64,000 nucleotides of DNA, taken from Geomonas agri. GTDB lineage: Bacteria > Desulfobacterota > Desulfuromonadia > Geobacterales > Geobacteraceae. Under the pieces are notes generated by a model. It searched no databases, was not told the origin of the DNA, and worked only from the letters and a program-made list of their open reading frames with translations. The stretch covers positions 372,001-436,000 of the forward strand of contig NZ_JAINZO010000002.1 in NCBI RefSeq assembly GCF_020179605.1, given 5' to 3'. A program made the translations under genes and the position numbers. Positions 1 to 8,531 of this stretch are shown one piece after another (position 1 is the stretch's first letter; each line of letters begins with the position of its first letter).

Positions 1-1077
1 CCCAAGGGGATCACGGTGCACACACGGTCGGCCAACGGTAACAAGGACCGAACCCTGAAAGTGAAAGGGGCGGTTTACCCGCCGCACGCATTGAACCTGT
101 ACCCGCTCATGCAAGGGGCCGTGCCGGGCAAGACCTACAAGATCCAGTACCTCGACCCGGAAGCAGTGAAGGTGAAACAGGCCAAGGTCGAGGTAGTCGG
201 TCCGGAGACCCTGGACGGCAAGCAGGTGGTGCACCTGAAAAACGACCTCTACACCATGGTGGACAACGACATCTGGGTAGACATGGCGGGCAACGTCCTG
301 AAAGAATCGGTGCGGGACGGGCTGGTGCTCACGGTGGCGCGGGACGAAGTAACCGCGCGGGCCGAGCTGACGGAAGCGGCCATGGGCAAGAAGGACCTGG
401 TGTACGACTTCAGCCTGATACGGGTCACCCCTCCCCTGGAGCATCCGGAGCGGCTGCAGAAACTGGTATTGCAGATAACGGGCATCCCCGCACAGCAGCG
501 CTTGCTGCAGGGCAAGTGGCAAAGTGCGGAGCGCCAGCCGGACGGCAGCGTCATCATCATCCTCCCCAACCCCGGCCCTGCCGCTGAAGAAGTCCCCACC
601 CAGGCGGACCTGCAACCCGGCGAACGAACGCCCAGCGACAATCCCGAGATCGTCTCGCACATGAAAGCGATCGTCGGGGACGAGAAGGATCCCGCCAAAA
701 GAGTCGCTCTCCTGGCGGCGTGGGTCGCCGGCAACATCAAGGCCGACGTGATCGACTCGCAGTCGCCACTGGAAACGTTGCAGAAAGCGCGCGGCAACTG
801 CCAGAGCCACGCCCGGCTCTACGTGTCCCTGGCGCGGGCCGCCGGCATCCCTACCCGCTTCGTGTCGGGCCTGGTGTACCAGGGGGACGGGTTCCTATAC
901 CACAGCTGGGCGGAAAGCTACCTGGATGGGAGATGGGTCTCGGTCGATCCCACTTTTAACCAGGTCCCTGCCGACCTCACCCACATCAAGCTGGTTGAGG
1001 GAGAGTCGCTGGACGAGATAGGGAGCATCGCCGGCATGATCGGCAGGGCACGGGCCAAGGTTCTGGAGAAGCGTTAA
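1..1077 (+). CDS. Transglutaminase-like domain protein (5' end outside window)
   Basis: The reading frame is open from the first base, so the start codon lies upstream and the protein is N-terminally truncated here; a GTG at 16 is not a convincing start. The C-terminal third carries a transglutaminase/protease-like core with the expected triad, numbered from the first codon in the window: Cys267 in GNCQSHA, His301 in YHSWAE and Asp316 in VDPTF. Members of this superfamily act as cysteine proteases, amidases or structural domains of exported proteins. The upstream ~240 residues resemble no domain I can name. A strong terminator follows directly. Substrate is unknown; the domain call is solid, the function is not. 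Confidence 0.8.
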   Translation, partial: PKGITVHTRSANGNKDRTLKVKGAVYPPHALNLYPLMQGAVPGKTYKIQYLDPEAVKVKQAKVEVVGPETLDGKQVVHLKNDLYTMVDNDIWVDMAGNVLKESVRDGLVLTVARDEVTARAELTEAAMGKKDLVYDFSLIRVTPPLEHPERLQKLVLQITGIPAQQRLLQGKWQSAERQPDGSVIIILPNPGPAAEEVPTQADLQPGERTPSDNPEIVSHMKAIVGDEKDPAKRVALLAAWVAGNIKADVIDSQSPLETLQKARGNCQSHARLYVSLARAAGIPTRFVSGLVYQGDGFLYHSWAESYLDGRWVSVDPTFNQVPADLTHIKLVEGESLDEIGSIAGMIGRARAKVLEKR

Positions 1078-1103
1078 ACGTCAGTCAAGCCACTTTAAAA
1101 ACG

Positions 1104-1139
1104 AAGCGGGGCGGATCACCAGATCCGCCCCGCTTTTTT
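1104..1139 (+). terminator. Rho-independent terminator after the transglutaminase-like gene
   Basis: A perfect 14-bp stem (1104-1117 with 1122-1135) with a 4-nt loop is followed by a run of T. It sits 26 bases after the stop codon on the same strand. Confidence 0.9.
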
Positions 1140-1164
1140 CGTACTTGCCTCGGCTAGCACGCGC

Positions 1165-1302
1165 CTAGTGGCAGGCCTGAGCCGCAGCCACGCTGAGCCC
1201 ATTCTCCCGCGCAGCTTTCTTCACGCTGCTCCTGTAGCAGGCTATCTGAACCAGTATCACCAACACGTAGACCACTCCAACCGCAATAAAGAAACCACCC
1301 AT
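1165..1302 (-). CDS. Small single-pass membrane protein (45 aa), hypothetical
   Basis: This short frame encodes an N-terminal hydrophobic helix (about residues 4-22, GFFIAVGVVYVLVILVQIA) followed by a basic, soluble tail ending in QACH. The ATG at 1302 was chosen because GGGAG lies 8 bases upstream; an in-frame ATG at 1317 gives five more residues but lacks such a site. It lies alone between two terminators, pointing away from the transglutaminase-like gene and toward it in transcription (convergent). No function can be assigned. It could be spurious, but the helix, the tail and the ribosome binding site make a real small protein plausible. The surrounding bases 1303-1523 hold nothing else recognisable. 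Confidence 0.45.
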   Translation of the reverse strand: MGGFFIAVGVVYVLVILVQIACYRSSVKKAARENGLSVAAAQACH

Positions 1303-1523
1303 CTGTCTCGCTCCCATGTATTGAATTCGCCACGGCAGAGGACATTCTCGACCGGCAGGCGCACATTCTAATGAGCAGGATGCATGCCGCTGGCCTCCCA
1401 CTGGAGGGATGAGTGTAAATTCGAGCGGTTAAGTCTCGACCTGTGGCGCTTGCAGCCGAGACCTGTGCGAAAGTGGGACGCTAAACTGTCTCAATAGCTA
1501 ACGAGGGTGTTGCACGTGACACG

Positions 1524-1550
1524 AAAAAGGGCGACCGGTGGGGTCGCCCT
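1524..1550 (-). terminator. Terminator of the cobamide/cobalt operon
   Basis: On the minus strand a 9-bp stem (1528-1536 with 1542-1550), 5-nt loop and T-run follow the cbiO stop codon by about 20 bases. Confidence 0.85.
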
Positions 1551-1571
1551 GTGGGTGAAGTGGTGGAAGAA

Positions 1572-2432
1572 TCATTTTTTTCGAGACATCGCGTCTACCA
1601 TCTCCCGGCGTGCCTCGCCGATGGTGAGGGGAAGGCGGCTGAAGGGGAGCCCCTCCTCGTGCTTCAACTGGTAGATCAGTTCGGCGATGTGGGGGAGGCG
1701 CAGCTTGACGTTGGCCAACTCCTCCGGGGCGGTGAAGACTTCTTCGGGGGCGCCGCCGCGAACCAGGCGCCCCTTGCTCAGGATGTGAAGCTGGTGCAGG
1801 AAGATGGGAACGAGGTCGACGCTGTGGGTGGCCATGACGATGGTGACGCCGTGGTCGCGGTTTAGCCGGGTCAACAGTTCCATCATCCGGTACTCGCCCA
1901 TCGGGTCCAGCCCGGCGGTCGGCTCGTCCAGGAGCAGGATCTCGTGCCCCATGGCCAGGAGGCCGGCGATGCAGACCCTCTTCTTCTGGCCATAGCTCAG
2001 GTTGTGAATCCCTTTCCCGGCGAACTCGGACATGTCCACGCTTGCCAGTGCGGCCTCCACACGGCTTTTCACCTCGGTCTCGGTGCACCCCATGTTGCGC
2101 GGGCCGAAGGCGGCGTCCTCAAAAACGTTGCTCGCGAAGAGCTGGTCGTCGGGGTTCTGGAACACGAGGCCGACCTTGCGGTAGATGTCACGCGGGTGCA
2201 GCCGCAGCACGTTGTCGCCGTCCAGCAGCACCTCGCCGCGATACCCCTTGATCAGTCCGTCCATGATCTTAAGCAGCGTCGTCTTACCCGAGCCGTTGGA
2301 GCCGAGAATGCCGGCGAACTCGCCGCGGGCGATCTTTAGGTTGAGGTCGGCCAGCGCGACGGTGCCGTCGGGGTATTGGTAACTCTCGAGGTTGACGGAG
2401 ATTCTGGTCTGGTCCACGGACGGTTCCTTCAT
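1572..2432 (-). CDS. cbiO: Cobalt ECF/ABC transporter ATP-binding protein CbiO
   Basis: CbiO hydrolyses ATP to power cobalt uptake with the membrane parts CbiM, the CbiN-like protein and CbiQ. The 286-residue protein shows Walker A GSNGSGKT (residues 44-51), the Q-loop in VFQNPDDQLF (about 90-99), the signature LSYGQ (145-149) and Walker B with the catalytic Glu in ILLLDEP (165-171), followed by the H-loop in MATHS. VFQNPDDQ is typical of ECF-type ATPases. The ATG at 2432 was chosen over an upstream in-frame extension because it lies one base past the cbiQ stop codon and gives the usual family length. It is the last gene of the riboswitch-controlled operon. Confidence 0.93.
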   Translation of the reverse strand: MKEPSVDQTRISVNLESYQYPDGTVALADLNLKIARGEFAGILGSNGSGKTTLLKIMDGLIKGYRGEVLLDGDNVLRLHPRDIYRKVGLVFQNPDDQLFASNVFEDAAFGPRNMGCTETEVKSRVEAALASVDMSEFAGKGIHNLSYGQKKRVCIAGLLAMGHEILLLDEPTAGLDPMGEYRMMELLTRLNRDHGVTIVMATHSVDLVPIFLHQLHILSKGRLVRGGAPEEVFTAPEELANVKLRLPHIAELIYQLKHEEGLPFSRLPLTIGEARREMVDAMSRKK

Positions 2433-2433
2433 T

Positions 2434-3192
2434 TCACAGTGCCCTGATGGCGGCCATGGCGCCGACGAACAGCAGCGCGGAGCCGACCTCGACCAGCCGT
2501 AGCGGCCGGTGCACGGACGCGGGCATGGCTCCGTCATAGCCGCGCTGCACCATGGCGGTGGTAATGCTCTGGCTGTTGTCGAAGGCCTTGATTACTAACA
2601 CGCCGGCCAGCGTCCCCAAGGAAGAGAGGGCACGCCGGCAACCGACGTAGCCAAGACGGTTTTTCTGGGCGTTATAGACGACCTGGGCATCCTCGAGGAG
2701 CAGGAACAGGTAGCGCCAGGCGAAGAGGGCGATGTCAACCAGTACCTGCGGCACCCTGAGCCACGAGAGCGCAGCCATCATTTCCGTGAAGGGGGTGGAG
2801 AAGCCGACCACGGCGAGCAGGGAGACCCCGCCCAAGATGCGCCCGGCGATGAGGCCACCCGCCGCCAACCCGTCGCGGTGCCCGATCAGCTCCCAGCCGC
2901 CCAGGCCGATGCTGAAAAGCGGAACTGTGCCGGAGAAGAAGGTCTTCAGCGCCAGCACCATGACCGCGATGAAGAGCGGCTCGGAGAAGCGCAGCACGAG
3001 GATGCGCGCCGGCGTGCCCAAGTGCAGGCAGAGCGCGAGCCCGAGGGCCGCCACAGCCAGGGGAAACGCCACACCATGCGAGCTCAGCACCATGACCAGG
3101 AGGGCCAGCGCGCTGAGCAGCTTCACCCGCGCATCGACCAATGCCAGAGGATGGGCCGCGTGGTGGCGGTATGCGTTGAAGTGATGGTGCAT
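2434..3192 (-). CDS. cbiQ: Cobalt transporter transmembrane protein CbiQ
   Basis: CbiQ is the T component that couples the ATPase CbiO to the substrate-binding part CbiM in cobalt import. The 252-residue protein has several hydrophobic segments, a His-rich N-terminus (MHHHF) and the conserved cytoplasmic region near residues 205-220 (TTAMVQRGYDG), which matches the ARG-type coupling helix of this family. The ATG at 3192 overlaps the stop codon of the preceding gene as TGATG, favouring it over the TTG at 3195. The next gene, cbiO, starts one base past its stop. Confidence 0.92.
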   Translation of the reverse strand: MHHHFNAYRHHAAHPLALVDARVKLLSALALLVMVLSSHGVAFPLAVAALGLALCLHLGTPARILVLRFSEPLFIAVMVLALKTFFSGTVPLFSIGLGGWELIGHRDGLAAGGLIAGRILGGVSLLAVVGFSTPFTEMMAALSWLRVPQVLVDIALFAWRYLFLLLEDAQVVYNAQKNRLGYVGCRRALSSLGTLAGVLVIKAFDNSQSITTAMVQRGYDGAMPASVHRPLRLVEVGSALLFVGAMAAIRAL

Positions 3193-3485
3193 CAACTTTC
3201 CTTCTTGTCTTTCCCGGTCAACTGACGCCAGTAATATCCGGCGGCAAAGCCGCCCACAACGCCCGCGCCCAGGAAGGCGAACAGCAGCAGGTCACCGGAG
3301 CCCGGATCGATGAGCGGTGCCTTGGCCTCCCGTCCGTGCTCCTTGGCGATCTTCTCCACCACCGCCTCGTCCACGCCTTGGTACGACTTCGGTGCGAGGG
3401 AGAAGAAGTAGAAGGCGAACAACAGCGTCGGCAGCATCACGGTGTGCAGCAGCAGTACTTTCCACCTGCGTTTTCTATCAGGCAT
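3192..3485 (-). CDS. CbiN-like small membrane component of the cobalt transporter
   Basis: This 97-residue protein sits exactly where cbiN is expected, between cbiM and cbiQ. It has two membrane helices (about residues 8-26 and 64-83) and a short outward loop containing YQGVDEAVVEKIAKEHG. CbiN proteins have this two-helix form and activate CbiM, but the loop here is not the classical CbiN sequence, so I call it a CbiN analogue rather than an orthologue. AAGGAGG lies 9 bases before the chosen ATG at 3485. It overlaps the cbiM stop by 8 bases and the cbiQ start by one base. Confidence 0.75.
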   Translation of the reverse strand: MPDRKRRWKVLLLHTVMLPTLLFAFYFFSLAPKSYQGVDEAVVEKIAKEHGREAKAPLIDPGSGDLLLFAFLGAGVVGGFAAGYYWRQLTGKDKKES

Positions 3486-4239
3486 TGCCGGCAACCTCCT
3501 TTTCCGTGATGACACGCATTTTCACCAACAGGTCCGGGCGCTTACGATACAAAAGCGTCACCATGCCCGCGGTGATGAACCCTTCCAGGATACCCAGCGG
3601 CAACTGGGTGGGGAGAAACGCCAATACGATTTTCGCGAACAGGGGCCACAGCGGCGACTCCCCCCGGATTCCGAGAGCGAGTAGCAGCGAGATCGTGGCG
3701 TAGGTGGCCCAGTCTGCCATAAGCCCGGCGATAAATCCAGCCACAGCCAAACTCCCACCGACTTTTCGCAGAGCCCGGAAAGTAAACCAGCCGGCGAAGG
3801 AGCCGACCACGCCCATGGCGAGGGTATTGGCGCCCAGTGTCGAGAGGCCGCCGTGGGCCAGGAACAGCGCCTGGATCAGGAGCGAGACGGCAGCGATGAT
3901 GATGCTGACCAGCGGTCCCACAAGTATGGCCGACACCCCGGTGCCGCAGGGATGCGAGCAGGTCCCGGCGGTCGGCACCGGGATCGGCATGCAGGAGATG
4001 ATGAAGACGACGGCTGTGAGCAACCCGACCAGCGGCTTCATGGAAAGGTCCTCCCGCGCCAGGATGTTCAACTGCCTGATGCCCAGGGCCAGAAACGGTA
4101 CCAACACCAGGAACCACGAGACAGCCCACGAAAAGGGAAGGATCCCCTCGGAGATGTGCATGGCGTGGGCGGGGGCCGGGACGAGCAGTGATGAGATCAC
4201 TCCACCTGTCAGCAGTGCAACGCCCCGCGCCAGTGGCAC
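3478..4239 (-). CDS. cbiM: Cobalt substrate-binding membrane protein CbiM
   Basis: CbiM binds Co(II) and moves it across the membrane. The mature protein should start MHISEGILP: the Met-X-His N-terminus after signal cleavage at PAHA is the metal ligand of this family. Several membrane helices follow, with the conserved segment SCMPIPVPTAGTCSHPCGTG. Two starts are possible. GTG at 4239 has GGAGG 5 bases upstream and gives 253 residues with an ordinary signal peptide. ATG at 4380 overlaps the stop of the upstream gene as TGATG and gives 300 residues, but about 40 of these are translated repeat sequence (see 4248-4360). I chose 4239; the second is not excluded. Confidence 0.88.
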   Translation of the reverse strand: MPLARGVALLTGGVISSLLVPAPAHAMHISEGILPFSWAVSWFLVLVPFLALGIRQLNILAREDLSMKPLVGLLTAVVFIISCMPIPVPTAGTCSHPCGTGVSAILVGPLVSIIIAAVSLLIQALFLAHGGLSTLGANTLAMGVVGSFAGWFTFRALRKVGGSLAVAGFIAGLMADWATYATISLLLALGIRGESPLWPLFAKIVLAFLPTQLPLGILEGFITAGMVTLLYRKRPDLLVKMRVITEKEVAGNA

Positions 4240-4247
4240 ACCTACCT

Positions 4248-4360
4248 CCCTCTCCCTCCGGGAGAGGGTCGGGGTGAGGGCCTCGCGGCAAGCACCATCT
4301 TCCCCCATGGCACCCCCCTCACCCGGCCTTCGGCCACCCTCCCCCAGGGGGAGAGGGTTA
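4248..4360. repeat. REP-like palindromic repeat pair at the 5' end of cbiM
   Basis: Two GC-rich palindromic units face each other. The left unit has a perfect 9-bp stem (4248-4256 with 4260-4268) and a 3-nt loop, followed by a GGGGTGAGGG block. The right unit (about 4310-4360) has a matching CCCCTCACCC block and an imperfect CCCTCCCCC/GGGGGAGAGGG hairpin. Such units are a familiar dispersed repeat class in Geobacter-type genomes. On the minus strand they are open in the cbiM frame and would encode NPLPLGEGGRRPGEGG and LTPTLSRRERE. Confidence 0.8.
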
Positions 4361-4379
4361 TTCAGAAACTTACGCAGCA

Positions 4380-5687
4380 TCAAATCTTGTCCCCACGCAG
4401 GTCTGCGGCGAAGATTTTGCCAGCGCCGCGGGAGGCGCAGAAGTCGCCGCACATGGTGCAGGTCTGCTCGTCTTCCGGCACACGGCTCTTCCTGATGGCG
4501 GCGGCATCCTCGGGGAACAGTGCCAGCTCGAACTGGCGCTGCCAGTCCAGGTCCCGGCGTGCCTTGCTCATCTCCTTGTCGCGCTCCCTGCCCCGCTCGG
4601 GGTACTTGTTCATGTCGCCGATGTAGGCCGCGATTTTGGCCGCCTTCACCCCCATCTTGACGTCCTCCTCGTTGGGAAGCGCCAAGTGCTCTGCGGGGGT
4701 GATGTAGCAGATCAGGTCGGCGCCGTAGCGCGAGGACTGGGCGGCGCCGATGGCAGCGGTGATATGGTCGAAGCCAGGGGCGACGTCGGTGGAGATGGGG
4801 CCCAGCATATAATAAGGGGCGCCGCCGCTCATCCTCTTTTGCAGCTTAATGTTCCCCTCGACCTCGTCCAGCGGCACGTGGCCCGGTCCTTCAACCAGCA
4901 TCTGGCAACCCATGTCGCGGCCGATCTCGGCCAACTCGCAGTTGATCAGCAGTTCCTGTATCTGGGCCCGGTCGCTGGAGTCGTGGATGGCTCCGGCCCT
5001 GAGGCCGTTGCCGAGCGAGAGCACGGTGTCGTAGCGTTTCAGGATCTCCACCACGTGGTCGAACTTCTCGTAGAGCGGGTTCTCGCGGTTGTTGGCGATC
5101 ATCCACGCCGCCATGCTCACGCCACCCTTGGAAACGAGACCGCCATAGCGATACCCCTGCTTCCGCAGGCGCTCGAGGGTGTAGAGGTTGATGCCGCAGT
5201 GGACCGCCATGAAGGCCATGCCGTCGGCGCACTGGCGCTCGATGATGTCGAAGAGCATCTCTTCGTCAAGCTTGTTGGGATCGCCGTACTTGCGCGCGGC
5301 CTCGCAAAAGGCCTGGTAGAGCGGCACGTTGCCAACCGGCAGGTCGACCGCCGCGATCACCTCGCGCCGCACCCGATCCAGGTCGCCGCCGACGGAAAGC
5401 TCCATGAGAGTATCCGCCCCTGCCTCTTGGGCTACCTGCGCCTTGCGCACCTCCGCCTCGTAGTCGATGATGTCCGACGAGGTGCCGATGGAGGCGTTGA
5501 CCTTGGTGCGCAGCCCGGTGCCGATGCCGGCCACCCTGGGCTTCCTGACGTGGTTCCACGGGATAACTATCTGCCCCGCTGCTACCTTGTCCCGGACGTA
5601 CTCCGGTGTTAGTGCCTCATCAAAGGCCACCTGTGCCATCTGCGGGGTGATGATCCCGGCGCGTGCCGATTCGATCTGTGTTTTCAT
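4380..5687 (-). CDS. bzaF: ThiC-family radical SAM enzyme, probable 5-hydroxybenzimidazole synthase
   Basis: The 435-residue protein is ThiC-like throughout, ending with the iron-sulfur motif CTMCGDFC near residues 411-418. ThiC makes the thiamin pyrimidine from aminoimidazole ribotide; its paralogue BzaF converts the same substrate into 5-hydroxybenzimidazole, the lower ligand of anaerobically made cobamides. Two things favour BzaF: the gene lies inside a riboswitch-controlled operon with cobT, cobS and cobU, whose products attach that base, and the cysteine spacing is CX2CX3C rather than the CX2CX4C I associate with classical ThiC. The ATG at 5687 overlaps the cbiA stop as ATGA and has AGGAG upstream. 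If thiC is absent elsewhere in the genome, it could be thiC itself. Confidence 0.8.
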   Translation of the reverse strand: MKTQIESARAGIITPQMAQVAFDEALTPEYVRDKVAAGQIVIPWNHVRKPRVAGIGTGLRTKVNASIGTSSDIIDYEAEVRKAQVAQEAGADTLMELSVGGDLDRVRREVIAAVDLPVGNVPLYQAFCEAARKYGDPNKLDEEMLFDIIERQCADGMAFMAVHCGINLYTLERLRKQGYRYGGLVSKGGVSMAAWMIANNRENPLYEKFDHVVEILKRYDTVLSLGNGLRAGAIHDSSDRAQIQELLINCELAEIGRDMGCQMLVEGPGHVPLDEVEGNIKLQKRMSGGAPYYMLGPISTDVAPGFDHITAAIGAAQSSRYGADLICYITPAEHLALPNEEDVKMGVKAAKIAAYIGDMNKYPERGRERDKEMSKARRDLDWQRQFELALFPEDAAAIRKSRVPEDEQTCTMCGDFCASRGAGKIFAADLRGDKI

Positions 5688-7072
5688 GTGAGACTCCTGG
5701 TCCGGTATGCCCTGCAGTGCCTCACGAAGTCCCGTGCGATACCCGGCGAGCTGCCGAAGTGTAAGTGGATGTAGGAGGCCAGGCAGTTCCGGTAGCGGAA
5801 ACCTTCCAGCCCGAGGTCGGCACCCTTCCTGCTGACCCGGTAGAGCCGCTCGAAATTCTCCGGCATCTCCTCCATCTCTGAATAATGAAATTCGTGTCCC
5901 CGTGCTTTGGTGCCCTTGGTGCCGATGACAGCGTCGGCCTCGAGTTCGATCTCCCGGTACCCGAGCGCCTTGCGGCGCGGCAGCATCCGGGTTCGCACGG
6001 GGAAGACACCGACAAATGGGGCCGTTCCCGCGTCTCCCGCCACCCCTTCGGTCAGGTAGATGAAGCCGCCACACTCGGCGTAGACCGGCACACCCGCCTC
6101 GACCGCTTGGCGGATCACCCGCCGCATCGGCTCGTTGGTAGCGAGCTTTTCGGCGAAGAGTTCCGGATAGCCACCGGGGAGGTAGATGCCACCGATGCCA
6201 TCCGGTAAGGCTGCGTCCTCCAAGGGGGAGAAGCAGCAGATGTCGGCGCCCGCTTCGGTAAGGAGCCGCAGGTTGTCCGGGTAGGCGAAGCAAAACGCGG
6301 CATCGCGTGCCACGGCGATACGCACGGGCCCGTGAGCACCGCCCACCTCAGCTCCAAAAACTGCCGACTGCGCCAAGGACGGAAGTTCCCACTGTTCCAC
6401 TTCGAGGAGCGCGCCCAAGTCGAGATGCCGCTCGACGACCTCGACCAAGTGGTCCAGAAACTCGGTGGAGAGCGGGTTGTCCTCGGCCGTGGTCAGTCCC
6501 AGGTGGCGCGACGGGATGGCAAGCCCCGGGTCCCTCGGCATGCACCCCAGCACCCTGACCTCAGGGAGATGCGTCGCCATCGCCTCGCGCAGTATCCTCT
6601 CATGGTTGGCGCTCGCCACATTGTTGAAGACGACCGCCGCGACCTTCACCCCGGGATCGAAACCAGTGAAGCCGCTCACCAAGGCAGCGGCGCTGCGAGC
6701 CTGACTACGGGCATCTACCACCAGAACGACCGGCGCCGCCAATTCCTTGGCAATCTGCGCCGTGCTCCCTGCTTCGGAGCTGCCGTCAATACCGTCGAAG
6801 AGCCCCATCACCCCTTCGACAACCGCGATGTCGGCGGCTGCCGCGTGCAGGGCAAAAGTGTCCCTGACGAAATCGAGGGGGCACATCCAGCCATCCAGGT
6901 TGATGGACGGGGCACCGGTAACCAGGGCGTGGTAGCCGGGATCGATGAAGTCCGGCCCGACCTTGAACGGCGCCACCTTGAGCCCGCGACGCTTGAGCGC
7001 GGCCATGATGCCGAGGGTCACAGTGGTTTTCCCGGAGCCGCTGTGCGGCGCTGCGATGACGATGCGTTTCAT
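5684..7072 (-). CDS. cbiA: Cobyrinate a,c-diamide synthase CbiA (CobB family)
   Basis: This ATP- and glutamine-dependent amidotransferase amidates the a and c side chains of cobyrinate in the anaerobic cobalamin pathway. The 462-residue protein has an N-terminal P-loop (PHSGSGKTT, residues 8-16), the [12 protein letters not shown] segment, and a C-terminal class-I glutaminase-like domain with [11 protein letters not shown], the nucleophile Cys in [10 protein letters not shown] and a His/Glu region at RGHEFHYSE. The ATG at 7072 was chosen over an in-frame upstream start because it begins the conserved [12 protein letters not shown] and has a GGAGA site. It lies 10 bases after the phosphatase gene and overlaps bzaF by 4 bases. 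Confidence 0.92.
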   Translation of the reverse strand: MKRIVIAAPHSGSGKTTVTLGIMAALKRRGLKVAPFKVGPDFIDPGYHALVTGAPSINLDGWMCPLDFVRDTFALHAAAADIAVVEGVMGLFDGIDGSSEAGSTAQIAKELAAPVVLVVDARSQARSAAALVSGFTGFDPGVKVAAVVFNNVASANHERILREAMATHLPEVRVLGCMPRDPGLAIPSRHLGLTTAEDNPLSTEFLDHLVEVVERHLDLGALLEVEQWELPSLAQSAVFGAEVGGAHGPVRIAVARDAAFCFAYPDNLRLLTEAGADICCFSPLEDAALPDGIGGIYLPGGYPELFAEKLATNEPMRRVIRQAVEAGVPVYAECGGFIYLTEGVAGDAGTAPFVGVFPVRTRMLPRRKALGYREIELEADAVIGTKGTKARGHEFHYSEMEEMPENFERLYRVSRKGADLGLEGFRYRNCLASYIHLHFGSSPGIARDFVRHCRAYRTRSLT

Positions 7073-7082
7073 CAACTCTCCG

Positions 7083-7679
7083 TCAGCCGTTGACCAGTTG
7101 GACCACGGTGTTGCCATCGGCCCAGTAGTCGATGATGTTCACGGCGCAGTACTGCTGGTCGATGCTGAAGAAGGAACCCAGCGGCGCCTTGACCGCGTCC
7201 AGCAGGACGATGCGGTTCACCCCGCCATGCGCCACCACCAGAACCTCCTCCCCCCGGTGCCGTTCCACGATCTCTTTGAGGGCGGGGAGCACGCGCCCCG
7301 CCAGTTCGCCGAGGCTTTCTCCGCCGGGCGCGCAGAAATTTTCCAGGTCAGCCAGGCGCGCCGCCCATTCGTCGGGGCGCTGCTCCTGGATCTGCGCCAC
7401 GGAGAGCCCTTCCCATACGCCGCAGTTCAGCTCGCGCAGGGCGGGCACCGTGACCGGTTCAACCCCAAGGTAGGGGCCCAGGATCTCGCCGCCGCGCACG
7501 GTGCGCTGCAGATCGCTGGTGTAGAGGGCGCTGATCCGGTCCGGGTCGAGGCGCGGTTTCAGCTGGTGGTACATCTCCTCGCCGCGCGGGGTGAGGCGAA
7601 CGTCAAAGTGGCCGTTGTAGCAGTAGGCCCTTTCCACCTCGCCGTGGCGGATCAGGTGTATCCTGGTTCTCTCGATCAT
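7083..7679 (-). CDS. cobC: Alpha-ribazole phosphatase-like histidine phosphatase (CobC family)
   Basis: The 198-residue protein belongs to the histidine phosphatase superfamily: LIRHGEVE near residues 9-16 carries the phosphorylated His, and VVAHGGVNR near 147-155 the second catalytic His. In a cobamide operon this family removes the phosphate from alpha-ribazole phosphate or from the cobamide phosphate at the end of nucleotide-loop assembly. Placement between cobS and cbiA supports that role. Sequence alone cannot exclude another phosphomonoester substrate. Confidence 0.85.
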   Translation of the reverse strand: MIERTRIHLIRHGEVERAYCYNGHFDVRLTPRGEEMYHQLKPRLDPDRISALYTSDLQRTVRGGEILGPYLGVEPVTVPALRELNCGVWEGLSVAQIQEQRPDEWAARLADLENFCAPGGESLGELAGRVLPALKEIVERHRGEEVLVVAHGGVNRIVLLDAVKAPLGSFFSIDQQYCAVNIIDYWADGNTVVQLVNG

Positions 7680-7716
7680 GCGTTCTCCTAGATGCTGGCG
7701 GGAACCCCGAAAGGCC

Positions 7717-7747
7717 GGGGACAGGCACCTGGCGGAGCCAGTCCCCT
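7717..7747. repeat. REP-like palindrome between cobC and cobS
   Basis: The sequence GGGGACAGGCACC...GAGCCAGTCCCC forms an imperfect hairpin in the 86-base gap between two operon genes. It belongs to a dispersed repeat type common in Geobacter and other genomes with REP-associated transposases. It is unlike the CCCTCTCCC-type repeat at 4248. Confidence 0.75.
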
Positions 7748-7765
7748 TTCCCAGTCCCCCTCCAA

Positions 7766-8512
7766 CTACCCGAGCTTGCCTAACAGCGCCAGCAGGAAGA
7801 TGAGACAGAAGATCTCATTCAATTCGCTGGCGCAGCCGATCACGTCGCCGGTGACACCACCGAGTTTCCGGTGCGCCCACCCCTTGACGCCCCAGGTCAG
7901 CAGGAACAGGAACAGCAGGGTGATGAGGCCGGACAAGTGGAGCAGCCCCCCCGCGACTGCGACCGTGCAGACGCCGGCCAGCACCAGTTGCAGCGTTCCG
8001 GCCCCACCGACGAAGGCATGGCCCAGGCCGTCCTTGCGGGCCCGCTGCGAGCCGACCGTCATCTGCACCTGGGCGAAACGAGCAGCCATCGGGAAGAACA
8101 GCAGCGCTTCCCGCTTGTACTCGACAGGGAGGGCCAGCAGCGCCTGGTATTTGAGCATGAGACCCAGCACCAGCCCGACCGCCCCCACCGCGCCGACCCG
8201 GGAGTCTTTCATGATCTCCAGGAAGCGCTCGCGCGAACCGCGCGCGGCCAGACCGTCGCAGACGTCGGACAGGCCGTCCAGGTGCAAAGCGCCGGTGACC
8301 ACGCTCAGGATAGCGACCAACAGCAGGTCGGCCACGGAGCGGGGCAAAAGCGGCGTCAGCAGGAAGTCCACGCCGGCCAGCAGCGCGCCTAGGGCGAGCC
8401 CCACCAGCGGGAACAGCGCCATGGAGCGGCCCAGGTCCTTTTCCTCGCAGCGCACCGAAACCGGCAGTGGCACGATGGTCAGGAACTGGAAGGCGATGAT
8501 GAATAACCTCAT
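7766..8512 (-). CDS. cobS: Adenosylcobinamide-GDP ribazoletransferase CobS
   Basis: CobS joins adenosylcobinamide-GDP to the alpha-riboside of the lower ligand, the step that closes the nucleotide loop. The 248-residue membrane protein has multiple hydrophobic segments and the catalytic acidic motif HLDGLSDVCDGL near residues 77-88 (DGLxDxxDG). Length and motif are as expected. It lies between cobT and the phosphatase; with bzaF in the operon its substrate is expected to carry 5-hydroxybenzimidazole rather than dimethylbenzimidazole. Confidence 0.93.
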   Translation of the reverse strand: MRLFIIAFQFLTIVPLPVSVRCEEKDLGRSMALFPLVGLALGALLAGVDFLLTPLLPRSVADLLLVAILSVVTGALHLDGLSDVCDGLAARGSRERFLEIMKDSRVGAVGAVGLVLGLMLKYQALLALPVEYKREALLFFPMAARFAQVQMTVGSQRARKDGLGHAFVGGAGTLQLVLAGVCTVAVAGGLLHLSGLITLLFLFLLTWGVKGWAHRKLGGVTGDVIGCASELNEIFCLIFLLALLGKLG

Positions 8513-8531
8513 GCAGTCACCTCGGTACCGG

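Noticed and set aside
4240-4452. CbiM starting at 4452 with a 324-residue product
   Set aside because: That start lies inside the end of bzaF and adds Arg-rich nonsense; the two plausible starts are 4239 and 4380.
5688-6293. Long N-terminal extension of the ThiC-like protein
   Set aside because: It overlaps cbiA in another phase, and the ATG at 5687 has a Shine-Dalgarno and an ATGA overlap.
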